Shown here in pieces: positions 17,964 through 25,922 of a DNA stretch of 64,000 bases. The notes below the pieces were generated by a model, which saw nothing but the letters and a program-made list of their open reading frames with translations, did not search any database and was not told the origin of the DNA. The first letter of the stretch is position 1, and each line of letters starts with the position of its first letter. The translations under genes and the position numbers were made by a program. Source of the DNA: Olsenella sp. kh2p3 (GTDB lineage: Bacteria; Actinomycetota; Coriobacteriia; Coriobacteriales; Atopobiaceae); NCBI GenBank assembly GCA_900119625.1, contig FPKD01000005.1:104131-168130 (forward strand). The letters run 5' to 3'.

Positions 17964-18671
17964 ATGAAGACGAGCAGCACAAGCACCGTGCGCCGGAGCG
18001 CTCTCGCTGCTCTCGAGGTGCCGTCGATCCTCGGCGTCCCCGCGGTTCTCGTCGCCTGTGCCGTGAACGGCGTGCAGGCGGCAGCCGGGCTCACGCTCCT
18101 GGTGGTCGTTCTCTGCGTGGGGCTCTTCCTTGCCAGCTACGAGGCCTCCCGGCCGGCCCTCCGGCAGGTCATGCCCACGGCGACGCTCGCGGCGTTGGCG
18201 GCTGCGGGGCGCATCCTCTTCGCGCCGATTCCCGACGTCAAGCCCGTCTCGGCCATCGCCATCGTCGCCGGGGCAACGCTCGGCAGGCGCGAGGGCTTCA
18301 TGGTGGGCGCGCTGGCGGCGCTGGTCTCGAACTTCTTCTTTGGCCAGGGCGTGTGGACGCCCTGGCAGATGTACGCGTGGGGGCTCGTGGGCTACCTCGC
18401 GGGTGTGCTGGGGGAGCGCGGCCTCTTCCAGCGCCGCGGCGCGCTGTACGTGTACGGGTTCCTCTCTGCGCTCATGTACGGGGTAATTCTCAACGGCTGG
18501 TACGTGATTGGCTACGTGGAGCCCATCACCTGGCCCGCAATCGTTGCGGCGTATGCGGCGGGCGTGCCGTGGGACTGTCTGCACGGTGCGGCGACGGTCG
18601 GTTTCCTGGCGGCCATTTGGGTGCCGTGGGGCGCGCGCATCCGACACGCCGTCGCGAAGTACGGTTTGTAG
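17964..18671 (+). CDS. ECF transporter S component, probable corrinoid type
   Basis: The substrate-binding membrane subunit of an ECF transporter. It has 235 residues and about six membrane segments. The block around residues 75-145 (AAGRILFAPIPDVKPVSAI, then SNFFFGQGVWTPWQMYAWG, then YLAGVLGERG) matches the S-component class that often sits beside DUF4430 proteins and includes the cobalamin transporter CbrT; that link is from memory of the family, not a search. It pairs naturally with the upstream EcfT and fused ATPase, although a reverse-strand gene separates them. No riboswitch was recognised in the 190 bases before it. Start ATG 17964. Confidence 0.85.
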   Translation: MKTSSTSTVRRSALAALEVPSILGVPAVLVACAVNGVQAAAGLTLLVVVLCVGLFLASYEASRPALRQVMPTATLAALAAAGRILFAPIPDVKPVSAIAIVAGATLGRREGFMVGALAALVSNFFFGQGVWTPWQMYAWGLVGYLAGVLGERGLFQRRGALYVYGFLSALMYGVILNGWYVIGYVEPITWPAIVAAYAAGVPWDCLHGAATVGFLAAIWVPWGARIRHAVAKYGL

Positions 18672-18726
18672 CTGCAAGTCCCGGCCTACGGCTGGCACCT
18701 TCGGGGGCTGCTTCCCACTGCCCCCT

Positions 18727-18795
18727 GATACACATTCGGACCCGAATCTGTGACCCGCCCAGGTCGATACACATTCGAACAACGAATGTGTATCG
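18727..18795 (+). repeat. Single copy of the 85-bp repeat family
   Basis: GATACACATTCGG...CGAATCTGTG and GATACACATTCG...CGAATGTGTATC are joined by ACCCGCCCAGGTC, in the same orientation as the array at 6052-6287. Only the core unit is present, without the GC-rich spacer. Confidence 0.85.
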
Positions 18796-18854
18796 ACCCA
18801 CCGCCTCAGCCAGCCCCCAAGCGGCCCTCGTCCTCCATTCCCTCTCACCCTCCC

Positions 18855-18933
18855 TTCTTTATCGGTATCTGTGAATCTCGATTGGCGCGACCTGCGCAAA
18901 CGTGACCGTCGTTTCACAGATACCGATAAAGAA
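18855..18933. repeat. 21-bp perfect inverted repeat around a 37-bp loop
   Basis: The arm at 18855-18875 is the exact complement of the arm at 18913-18933; the core word is TCTTTATCGGTATCTGTGAA. A pyrimidine-rich stretch before the left arm and a purine-rich stretch after the right arm extend the pairing imperfectly. It may be a small inverted-repeat element or a strong RNA hairpin. Confidence 0.85.
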
Positions 18934-18936
18934 GGC

Positions 18937-18997
18937 AGGAGGGGAGGGGAGAGAGGGAGGGGGAAGGGAGGGAGGGGAGAAGAGAAGAGAGAGGAGG
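18937..18997 (+). repeat. 61-base homopurine tract
   Basis: Only A and G occur from 18937 to 18997, mostly GGGA and GGAG words. Such mirror-like purine runs can form triplex DNA. It directly follows the inverted repeat. Confidence 0.85.
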
Positions 18998-19073
18998 CCC
19001 CCGCAGCACCCCCCCAAATGTGAAGAAACCCGGACTTCCGCCCTGCGCTGTGCCGCCCCGAACCCGCTCCCCC

Positions 19074-19101
19074 TTGCGTCGCGGCCCCCAGAGAGTAGAA
19101 T
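19074..19101 (+). promoter_or_regulatory. Candidate promoter for yebC
   Basis: TTGCGT at 19074-19079 and TAGAAT at 19096-19101 are 16 bases apart, about 145 bases before yebC. The match to the sigma-70 pattern is fair. Confidence 0.35.
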
Positions 19102-19246
19102 TTCATAGGTTACATGGGTATCGACCGCGCTCGCAGCCCCCACAGCCGCCCCAAGGAGCGGTCCCGGCCGCGCACCGTCGCACCCGCATCAAGTACAAGC
19201 GCGGGCCCCGCAGTTACGCCCGCGCGCGGTGTGGATAGGAGACTCA

Positions 19247-20050
19247 ATGTCCGGACACTCTAAGTGGGCTACCACCAAGCACAAGAAGGCGGCCATCGAC
19301 GCCAAGCGCTCGTCGCTCTTCTCCAAGCTCTCGCGCAACATCACCGTTGCCGCCAAGATCGGTGGCGACCCCAACCCGGACAACAACGCCACCCTCGCCG
19401 CCGCAGTCCAGCGCGCCCGCATGGTCTCCATGCCCAACGCCAAGATCAAGGCGGCCATCGATAAGGCCTTCGGCGCCGGCGCAGACGCAGCCGTTTACGA
19501 GGAGATTACCTACGAGGGCTACGGCCCCGCAGGCGTGGCCGTCTACGTCGACTGCCTGACCGACAACAAGAACCGCACCGCCGCAGACGTCCGCTCCGCC
19601 TTCACGCACGCTGGCGGCAACCTCGGCACCTCCGGCTCCGTCGCGTTCCAGTTCGAGCGCAAGGGCTCCATCGCCGTCGAGAAGGTCATCCACAGCGACG
19701 AGAAGAAGGTCCCCGACCGCGAGAACGCCGTGGACGAGGACGAGTTCATGCTCGCCGTGGCCGAGGCCGGCGGCGAGGACTACGAGGACGCCGGAGACGA
19801 GTGGATCGTCTACACCGCCTACGACAAGATGCAGGACGTCCAGAAGGCGCTCGAGGCCCAGGGCATCGAGGTCAAGGGCTCCGAGCTCACGATGATGCCC
19901 ACCACCCCCACCGACGTCTCCGTCAACGACGCCAAGAAGGTCCAGCGCCTCATCGACCGCCTCGACGAGCTGGAGGACGTCCAGAACGTCTACAGCACCA
20001 TGAACGTCACAGACGAGATTGCCGAGGCCCTCGCAGAAGACGAGGACTAG
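19247..20050 (+). CDS. yebC: YebC/PmpR family protein
   Basis: A 267-residue cytoplasmic protein of the YebC/TACO1 family, described variously as transcriptional regulators or as factors aiding translation through difficult sequences. It begins with the family signature MSGHSKWATTKHKKAAID and AKRSSLFSKLSRNI, followed by GGDPNPDNNATLAAAV. The middle holds YEGYGPAGVAVYVDCLTDN and FTHAGGNLGTSGSVAFQF. The C-terminal acidic domain ends in AEALAEDED and is slightly longer than usual. ATG 19247 has an AGGAG site 7 bases upstream. A GC-rich hairpin follows the stop. Confidence 0.96.
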   Translation: MSGHSKWATTKHKKAAIDAKRSSLFSKLSRNITVAAKIGGDPNPDNNATLAAAVQRARMVSMPNAKIKAAIDKAFGAGADAAVYEEITYEGYGPAGVAVYVDCLTDNKNRTAADVRSAFTHAGGNLGTSGSVAFQFERKGSIAVEKVIHSDEKKVPDRENAVDEDEFMLAVAEAGGEDYEDAGDEWIVYTAYDKMQDVQKALEAQGIEVKGSELTMMPTTPTDVSVNDAKKVQRLIDRLDELEDVQNVYSTMNVTDEIAEALAEDED

Positions 20051-20059
20051 CACGCTACC

Positions 20060-20090
20060 CGGCGCCGGCGGCCACAAGGCCCCGGCGCCG
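20060..20090 (+). terminator. GC-rich hairpin after yebC
   Basis: CGGCGCCGG at 20060-20068 pairs with CCGGCGCCG at 20082-20090, followed by CTCTCTTCTC. The pyrimidine tail is not a pure T run. It separates yebC from the capsule operon. Confidence 0.6.
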
Positions 20091-20152
20091 CTCTCTTCTC
20101 GGCACCCGTTTGCAAGGCTCTAAAGCCAAGCTCCCGTCCAAGGGAAAGGTCA

Positions 20153-20809
20153 ATGACTCTTCTCGAACTCCTCCATCTGCTGCGCAAGCACCTCAGGCTC
20201 GTGGTCCTGCTTCCCGTGGCATTCGCGGTCATCACCGGCGCGTACGCCTTCTTCCTCCCCAACCAGTACACTGCCAGCACCTCCATGTACGTGCTCTCCA
20301 AGTCCAGCAGCCCAGACGGCACCACCGTCACGCAGGGCGACCTCTCGGCATCCCAGATGCTCACGAACGACGTGTCCAGCATCATCAAGTCCGACCGCGT
20401 GAAGGGCGACGTCGCCACCCAGCTGGGTCTCGACAACCTCAACGCCTACAAGATCGACGTCACCAGCTCCACCACCACCCGCGTGATTGACCTTACCGTC
20501 ACCGGCACAGACGCCGAGAAGGCCGCGGAGGTCGCAAACGCGTTGGTAACGGACGTCTCGAACGTCGCCGCACAGGTCATGAACGTGCAGTCCGTCAACG
20601 TGATCGACGCGGCCGTCACGCCCACCACGCCCTCCGGCCCCAAGCGCGCGCTATACATGGCGGTCGCGTTTCTCGCCGGGCTCTTCGTGGCCGTCGTGAT
20701 CGTGGTCGTTGCCGACATGGCCGACACGCGCGTGAGGAACAGCAAGGACGCCGAGGAGATCGCGGACCTGCCCGTCGTGGGCCACTTCCCCAAGGTCGAA
20801 GGGATGTAA
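20153..20809 (+). CDS. Wzz/CapA-type polysaccharide co-polymerase
   Basis: Controls chain length and export of capsular polysaccharide in the membrane, and activates the partner tyrosine kinase. The 218-residue protein has a first membrane segment at about residues 17-37 and a second at about 167-189. An extracytoplasmic part with SASTSMYVLSK lies between them, and the conserved proline-containing motif TPSGPKRALYM precedes the second segment. A short cytoplasmic tail ends VVGHFPKVEGM. Four bases separate it from the kinase gene, the usual split arrangement of Gram-positive bacteria. ATG 20153 is preceded by AAGGGAAAGG. Confidence 0.9.
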   Translation: MTLLELLHLLRKHLRLVVLLPVAFAVITGAYAFFLPNQYTASTSMYVLSKSSSPDGTTVTQGDLSASQMLTNDVSSIIKSDRVKGDVATQLGLDNLNAYKIDVTSSTTTRVIDLTVTGTDAEKAAEVANALVTDVSNVAAQVMNVQSVNVIDAAVTPTTPSGPKRALYMAVAFLAGLFVAVVIVVVADMADTRVRNSKDAEEIADLPVVGHFPKVEGM

Positions 20810-20813
20810 GCAG

Positions 20814-21881
20814 ATGCCTAGGAGAAACCAGCGCGCCGAGGAGCAGAGCCAGGCGGTCTCTAACGCCGCGCAGACCCTCTTCGCCAACATTCGCTTCATG
20901 AGCGTCGACAATCCCGTGCACGTCCTTGCCATCACGTCCTCGGTCCCCAACGAGGGCAAGACCTTCGTCTCGGTGAACATCGCCTCGGCCATCGCCGCCT
21001 CCGGCGCCTCCACGCTCCTCGTCGAGTGCGACATGCGCCGCCGCAGCGTTGCCACCCGCATTGGCGTGCACGCCCAGACCGGCATCTACTCCGTGATGAC
21101 CGGTCAGGTCTCGCTCGAGCAGGCCGCCGTGCGCACGCCCACCAAGAACCTCTACTTCCTGGATGCCGAGCCGCACATTCCCAACCCCTCGAACATCCTC
21201 AACTCGCACCACTTCCAGAGCTTCCTGGACAACGCGCGCGGCCGCTTTGACTATGTGGTCTTCGACACGCCGCCCGTGACCACCTTCGTGGATGCGGCCG
21301 TCCTGGGCACCAAGGTCGATGCCGTGCTGCTCGTCGCGCGCGAGAACTTTGTCAAGCGGGCGGAGCTCCAGCAGGCCGTGGACCAGCTCCGAGCTTCCAA
21401 CTGCAACCTCGCCGGCGTGGTCATGAACGGCTGCGACTTTGGCAAGGGCAACAGCTACTACTCGTACTACTACGAGAGCGGGGAGGGTGGCCGCCACAAC
21501 CACGCCGAGGAGGAGACTAACGCCCCCAAGTTCGTCCCGGCCAAGCCCCAGCCCCAGAAGGCGCCCGCCTCAAGGCCTACCAGCAACGGCCACCAGAACG
21601 GCTCCGCCTCCCAGACGCCCGTGCCTGCCGGCCCGCCCCCACGCAGGACCCAGTCCCAGCGCGCGCCCCAGCCCCAGCAGCAGGCCCGCGCTGCCCAGCC
21701 CCAGCCAGCCCCGGCGCAGCAGCGTCCCGTTCAGCAGCCCCAGGCGGCATCGCAGCCGCAGTACCAGCGCGCTCACGTTCCCGGCCCCGGCGACACGGCC
21801 ATCTATCAGCGACTGGCCGAGCAATCCCGTGCCGCGCGTGGCAATCGCAGCTATCCCCGCTATGATGACGAGGAATACTAG
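20814..21881 (+). CDS. CpsD/CapB-type bacterial tyrosine kinase with Pro/Gln-rich tail
   Basis: Autophosphorylates on tyrosines and governs capsule assembly together with the preceding membrane protein. The kinase core has Walker A SSVPNEGKTFVS, Walker A' LLVECDMRRRS and Walker B YVVFDTPPVTTF. A tyrosine cluster (SYYSYYYE) lies at about residues 213-220, directly after the core, where related kinases usually end. Here about 115 more residues follow, rich in Pro, Gln and Ala, closing with SYPRYDDEEY. Total length is 355 residues against about 230 for relatives. The tail is probably disordered and may bind partners. The phosphatase gene follows after 21 bases. Confidence 0.9.
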   Translation: MPRRNQRAEEQSQAVSNAAQTLFANIRFMSVDNPVHVLAITSSVPNEGKTFVSVNIASAIAASGASTLLVECDMRRRSVATRIGVHAQTGIYSVMTGQVSLEQAAVRTPTKNLYFLDAEPHIPNPSNILNSHHFQSFLDNARGRFDYVVFDTPPVTTFVDAAVLGTKVDAVLLVARENFVKRAELQQAVDQLRASNCNLAGVVMNGCDFGKGNSYYSYYYESGEGGRHNHAEEETNAPKFVPAKPQPQKAPASRPTSNGHQNGSASQTPVPAGPPPRRTQSQRAPQPQQQARAAQPQPAPAQQRPVQQPQAASQPQYQRAHVPGPGDTAIYQRLAEQSRAARGNRSYPRYDDEEY

Positions 21882-21902
21882 CCCACGGTAGGGGAGCGAG
21901 AC

Positions 21903-22544
21903 GTGCACGACATTCACTGCCACATACTTCCCGGTGTAGATGACGGCTCCTCCTCCATGGAGGAGTCGCTTGCTATGCTTGCGGCCGCCAAGGCCGCCGG
22001 CGTGACGGAGATAACCTGCACGCCGCACTGCCGGGACCCCTACTTCGACTACGATGCCATGTGGCAGGCCTTCTACCAGCTCCAGGACGCGGCCGGGGAC
22101 TTCCCCCTGCACATGGGCTTCGAGGTGAACCACCACAAGCTCATGGACCTGGGGATGGACTGGGCACGGGTGCTGGGCTGCTACGGCACGGCGGACTTCC
22201 TGCTCGAGCTCTCGGTCAACGCGTCCCCCTCGCGCTTTGTGGACTACGAGAGGACCATCTTCGAGCTGCAGGGCATGGGCTTCAACGTGATCATCGCGCA
22301 CCCTGAGCGCTATGTGGCGGTGCAGCGGGACGTGGGGCTAGCCCAGGAGCTTGTGGATATGGGCTGCAGGCTCCAGGCATCTGCGGACTTCATCGCGGGT
22401 GGGCGTCTGGGTGCCGAGAAGCGCCCGGCCATCGAGCTCATGAAGCAGGGCCTCTACACGTTTATTGCGAGCGACGCGCACTGCGTGAAGCACTACCAGT
22501 ACCTGGCCAAGGCGCTGAGAAAGTACGGGAACTACCTTGCGTAG
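21903..22544 (+). CDS. CpsB/YwqE-type tyrosine-protein phosphatase (PHP fold)
   Basis: Dephosphorylates the capsule tyrosine kinase. The 213-residue protein has the metal-binding PHP motifs: MHDIHCHILPGVDDGS at the N-terminus, CTPHCRDPYF, a glutamate in LLELSVN, IIAHPERY and the final FIASDAHCVK. These supply the His and Asp ligands for a metal cluster. It starts with GTG at 21903 after AGGGGAGCG. It completes the wzz-kinase-phosphatase regulatory set at the head of the capsule operon. Confidence 0.93.
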   Translation: MHDIHCHILPGVDDGSSSMEESLAMLAAAKAAGVTEITCTPHCRDPYFDYDAMWQAFYQLQDAAGDFPLHMGFEVNHHKLMDLGMDWARVLGCYGTADFLLELSVNASPSRFVDYERTIFELQGMGFNVIIAHPERYVAVQRDVGLAQELVDMGCRLQASADFIAGGRLGAEKRPAIELMKQGLYTFIASDAHCVKHYQYLAKALRKYGNYLA

Positions 22545-22668
22545 ACCTACAGGCCATGGGCTTGATTCAACATACTGATGTGATGATTGTGGCGTGCAGG
22601 ACTGAATGTCCTTTCCATTGGCCTGAAACGCGACCAAGACATAGAATGGACCTACACTAAAGGATAAA

Positions 22669-23511
22669 TTGTGTTCCCCGAAAATTGCTCGGGGGGGGGT
22701 CTTCGTGGAGCGACAGAGTTGCGAACAATTATGTTTGGCCGAAGCCGGCCAAGCATCGAGGGAGCAGGCGTCGGTAATGCCCCCTAAGTCTCGCAAGTCT
22801 ACTGAGTTCACAACTCTCCAAGGCACCAAGGATGCCGACAAACCCTGTCCCGGCTCTGAGGAGTTCGTCGCCCTCTGCAAGTCCGTTGACTCTAGGTCCT
22901 TTGGCTATCGTTTTGTTAAGCGCGCCTTTGATATTGCATTCTCGGGATGCGTGACCATTATCGGTCTCATCCCGTGCGCATTGCTGTCCGTTGCGATTGC
23001 TATAGATACCAAGGGAACTCCAATCTACTCGCAGGTGCGTGTGGGCAGGTATGGAAGGCCCTTCCATATCTATAAGTTTCGCTCCATGGTGGCGGATGCT
23101 GACGATGTTGAGAAGTACCTCACACCCGAGCAGCTCGCCGTTTGGAAGCGTGAACGCAAGGTAGACAATGATCCGCGTATCACCAAGCTTGGCCGGGTTC
23201 TGAGGAAGACCTCTATTGATGAGCTTCCGCAGTTTCTCAATGTGCTGCTTGGCCAAATAAGCGTCATCGGTCCTCGTCCAATATCGTATGACGAGCTTGA
23301 GCATTTCGGCGATGATGCCGCGCTGCTCTGTAGCGTTCCGGGGGGCATTACTGGCCTCTGGCAGTCCTCAAAGCGAAATGATGCCACCTTTGAGACAGGT
23401 GAGAGGCAGAAGATTGAGCTGAGGTATGTCAAAGAGGCGAGTCTTGGGCTGGACGCCAAGTGCTTCTTCAATACCTTTGGCGTCATGTTCAGCAAGAGAA
23501 CTGGTAAGTAA
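22669..23511 (+). CDS. Priming sugar transferase (undecaprenyl-phosphate type)
   Basis: Transfers the first sugar phosphate to undecaprenyl phosphate at the inner face of the membrane. One membrane segment (about residues 90-112) precedes the bacterial sugar transferase domain, with IYKFRSMVADAD, DPRITKLGRVLRKTSIDELP and PQFLNVLLGQISVIGPRP. The N-terminus is uncertain. TTG 22669 has AAAGGA four bases before it and reads through a run of nine G at 22691-22699; ATG 22777 lies downstream of that run and gives 244 residues. If translation starts at TTG, the G run could switch the gene off by slippage. Base composition begins to fall here compared with the upstream genes. Confidence 0.88.
   Translation: MCSPKIARGGVFVERQSCEQLCLAEAGQASREQASVMPPKSRKSTEFTTLQGTKDADKPCPGSEEFVALCKSVDSRSFGYRFVKRAFDIAFSGCVTIIGLIPCALLSVAIAIDTKGTPIYSQVRVGRYGRPFHIYKFRSMVADADDVEKYLTPEQLAVWKRERKVDNDPRITKLGRVLRKTSIDELPQFLNVLLGQISVIGPRPISYDELEHFGDDAALLCSVPGGITGLWQSSKRNDATFETGERQKIELRYVKEASLGLDAKCFFNTFGVMFSKRTGK
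22691..22699 (+). repeat. Run of nine G near the start of the priming transferase
   Basis: A G9 homopolymer lies between two possible start codons of the gene. Such runs are known slippage sites for phase variation, and are also sites of sequencing error. Confidence 0.75.
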
Positions 23512-23674
23512 TGATTCCAATTCCATCGCACAGATTGTTAAATAAACGATGGCCTGGAGAAGCTATGTATGCTGTTGAGCCCGACGGCCTATCAATCTTG
23601 TCGTGGTCGAATTCAAACAAAACTAAGCGCTATTGCCTTCCGCCATTAGCGCATGAATTGCAGGTGCTACATTA

Positions 23675-24802
23675 ATGGCTAGCATTCTCGTCATGGGGCC
23701 GTCTTTTTTCGGATATCGAGACATGGTGGCTGCCGAATTCAAACGTATGGGGCATGCGGTTAATACGATTAACGACAGGCCAAGTGAGTCAGTCATGTTC
23801 AAGTCTCTTGGTCGAATTAGTTATCGTCTGGTTGACTCTGAAATTGCTGCCTATGCGAAAAAGGTCGAAGAAATCATCGCTGAAAGTCAATTTGATTTTG
23901 TGGTCTATCTTTCAGGGATGTCGTTTTGCTTTACATTCTCTCAACTGGAGAGCATGCGCAGAGCATCTGAAGCGCATTTCGTTGCAGGTCTCTGGGATGC
24001 TTTTGACAATTGTCAACGACTTGGCGCATGTCGGAGCCTCTTTGACGATGTGTATTCGTTTGAGCCCCGGGACTGCGAGAAGTATGGACTCAAGCTTCGC
24101 CCGCTGTTTTATTCAGGGTCATATATGAACCTACCCTTGGAGCCTTTGGATGGCTTCAAGTGGGATGCTTGCTTCATTGGCAGTGTCCACCAACGTAGTA
24201 AATTTCATTCCGTGCATGCTACATGTAATGCTCTAAAAGAACGAGGTCTAAGAGTCTTCGAGTGGTATTACATGCCGTCCAAGTCTATTGAAACTCTCCG
24301 GAAGGCAGAGGACCCTGAGTATCGTGGTGTCGAGTTCAAGCATGAGACACTAACGCCTGCCCAAGTGGCTGATGTGTATGCGTATTCACGTGCGGTGGTT
24401 GACTCTCCTCAAGCAGGTCAGTCTGGCCTTACTATCCGTACTCTTGAGACTCTGGGCGCTCATCGAAAGCTCATTACTGCCAATGCAGACGTTTACAACT
24501 ACAATTTTTACCGTAGCGAGAATGTTGCTGTGATTGATTCAAGGGAGAAATCCCAGGGGATTATGGATGACTTCTTCTCGCATTCCTATTCAGAGCTGCC
24601 CAAGGACGTGTACGAGAGCTACTCGCTTCATTCCTTTGCGGAAACAATGCTTGGAATGGGAGAACCATTCAGCGGCTACAGGAAGGCAAGCAATGTTGAT
24701 GACTTCGATCCCTGCGATATCCCGCGGGGGGTATTCGTGGAGGACGGATTGACGGCGTCGTTGGTAGATTGCGGGTTATGCGCCCCTGCGGGGGTGCGCT
24801 GA
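23675..24802 (+). CDS. Glycosyltransferase-like protein (CgeB-like)
   Basis: A 375-residue cytoplasmic protein without a signal peptide. The opening ILVMGPSFFGYRDMVAAEF and the later block GQSGLTIRTLETLGAHRKLIT resemble the nucleotide-sugar-binding half of GT-B enzymes. The latter has the LRTFEALG-like pattern of CgeB and related capsule glycosyltransferases. I see no other domain. The gene is clearly lower in GC than those on both sides until about 24,700, where the last 30 codons become GC-rich; its C-terminal end (VDCGLCAPAGVR) may therefore be altered by a recombination junction. It ends one base before the next gene's start. Confidence 0.65.
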   Translation: MASILVMGPSFFGYRDMVAAEFKRMGHAVNTINDRPSESVMFKSLGRISYRLVDSEIAAYAKKVEEIIAESQFDFVVYLSGMSFCFTFSQLESMRRASEAHFVAGLWDAFDNCQRLGACRSLFDDVYSFEPRDCEKYGLKLRPLFYSGSYMNLPLEPLDGFKWDACFIGSVHQRSKFHSVHATCNALKERGLRVFEWYYMPSKSIETLRKAEDPEYRGVEFKHETLTPAQVADVYAYSRAVVDSPQAGQSGLTIRTLETLGAHRKLITANADVYNYNFYRSENVAVIDSREKSQGIMDDFFSHSYSELPKDVYESYSLHSFAETMLGMGEPFSGYRKASNVDDFDPCDIPRGVFVEDGLTASLVDCGLCAPAGVR

Positions 24803-24803
24803 C

Positions 24804-25922
24804 ATGGCCGAGCCGATACGGGTCTGCGAGTTCGTGGGCAACATGAATGGCGGCGGCGTCGAGGCCGTCGTGATGAACTACTACCGCCACGTTGATCGTA
24901 CGAAGGTGCAGTTCGACTTCATTGTGACGGAGAGCTCCACCCTCGTGCCGCGTGAGGAGATGGAATCGCTCGGTGCCCGCGTGTTCACGGTGCCCGCCTA
25001 CACGAACCTCCCGGCTTTCCAGAAAGCCGCCTACGACCTGTTCCGCGAGCACACCGAGTGGAAGATCGTACACGCGCACATGAACGCGCTGAACGTGTTC
25101 CCCTTGAAGGAGGCCGCGAAGGCCGGCGTGCCCGTGCGCATATCGCACAGCCACAGCACGGCTGGCAAGGGCGAGACGGTGAAGAACGCCGCCAAGGCGA
25201 TCCTGAAGACCCAGGCCAACCGCTGGCCCACGGAGCGCTTCGCTTGCAGCAGGTTCGCCGGGGAGTGGCTCTTCGGGAAGGGGACGCCCTTCGAGGTCGT
25301 CTACAACGCGATCGATTTGAACCGGTTCTTCTTCAGTGCCCCGGCTCGCGCGAAGGTGCGAGCCGGCCTGGGCCTCGTCGGCGGGCAGGTGGTCATCGGC
25401 CACGTGGGCCGGTTCATGCCGCAGAAGAACCACCGCTTCCTGCTCGATGCGTTCTCCCGCGCCGCGCAGAGGCGCGACGACCTGGTTCTCCTGTGCGTGG
25501 GCTCCGGCGAAGCCGAGGCCCTCGCGGAGAGCTGGGTGCGCGAACACGGGCTCCAGGCCAAGGTGAGGTTCCTGGGTCAGAGAGACGACGTGAACCGGCT
25601 CTACCAGGCGTTCGACGTGTTCGCGCTGCCCAGCCTATACGAGGGCCTGTGCCTCGTCGGCGTCGAGGCACAGGCGGCGGGGCTGCCGTGCCTGCTTTCC
25701 GACCGGATTACCCGCGAGGTGGACGTGACGGGGACCTGCGAGTTCCTGCCGATAAACGACCCGAAGGTCTGGGCCGACGCGCTCTGTGCGCTCGAGCCCA
25801 AGACGGACGTCGAGCGCTCCGCCACGGATCGCTCCGACTTCGCGAACTACGATATCGTCAAGCAGGGGCAGTGGCTGACTGATAAATATCTACGACTTTA
25901 TGAAGGAGCAACGGAACAGTGA
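24804..25922 (+). CDS. Family 4 glycosyltransferase (GT-B)
   Basis: Adds a sugar to the growing capsule repeat unit in the cytoplasm. The 372-residue protein shows the GT4 layout: an N-terminal acceptor domain with GNMNGGGVEAVVMNYYRH and VHAHMNALNVFPLKEAAKAG, and a C-terminal donor domain with VGRFMPQKNHRFLLDAF, FLGQRDDVNRLYQAFDVFALPS and the EGLCLVGVEAQAAGLP motif containing the conserved E-x7-E pair. It resembles EpsF-type enzymes. GC content is high, in contrast to the gene before it. Its stop overlaps the next start by four bases. Confidence 0.9.
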   Translation: MAEPIRVCEFVGNMNGGGVEAVVMNYYRHVDRTKVQFDFIVTESSTLVPREEMESLGARVFTVPAYTNLPAFQKAAYDLFREHTEWKIVHAHMNALNVFPLKEAAKAGVPVRISHSHSTAGKGETVKNAAKAILKTQANRWPTERFACSRFAGEWLFGKGTPFEVVYNAIDLNRFFFSAPARAKVRAGLGLVGGQVVIGHVGRFMPQKNHRFLLDAFSRAAQRRDDLVLLCVGSGEAEALAESWVREHGLQAKVRFLGQRDDVNRLYQAFDVFALPSLYEGLCLVGVEAQAAGLPCLLSDRITREVDVTGTCEFLPINDPKVWADALCALEPKTDVERSATDRSDFANYDIVKQGQWLTDKYLRLYEGATEQ

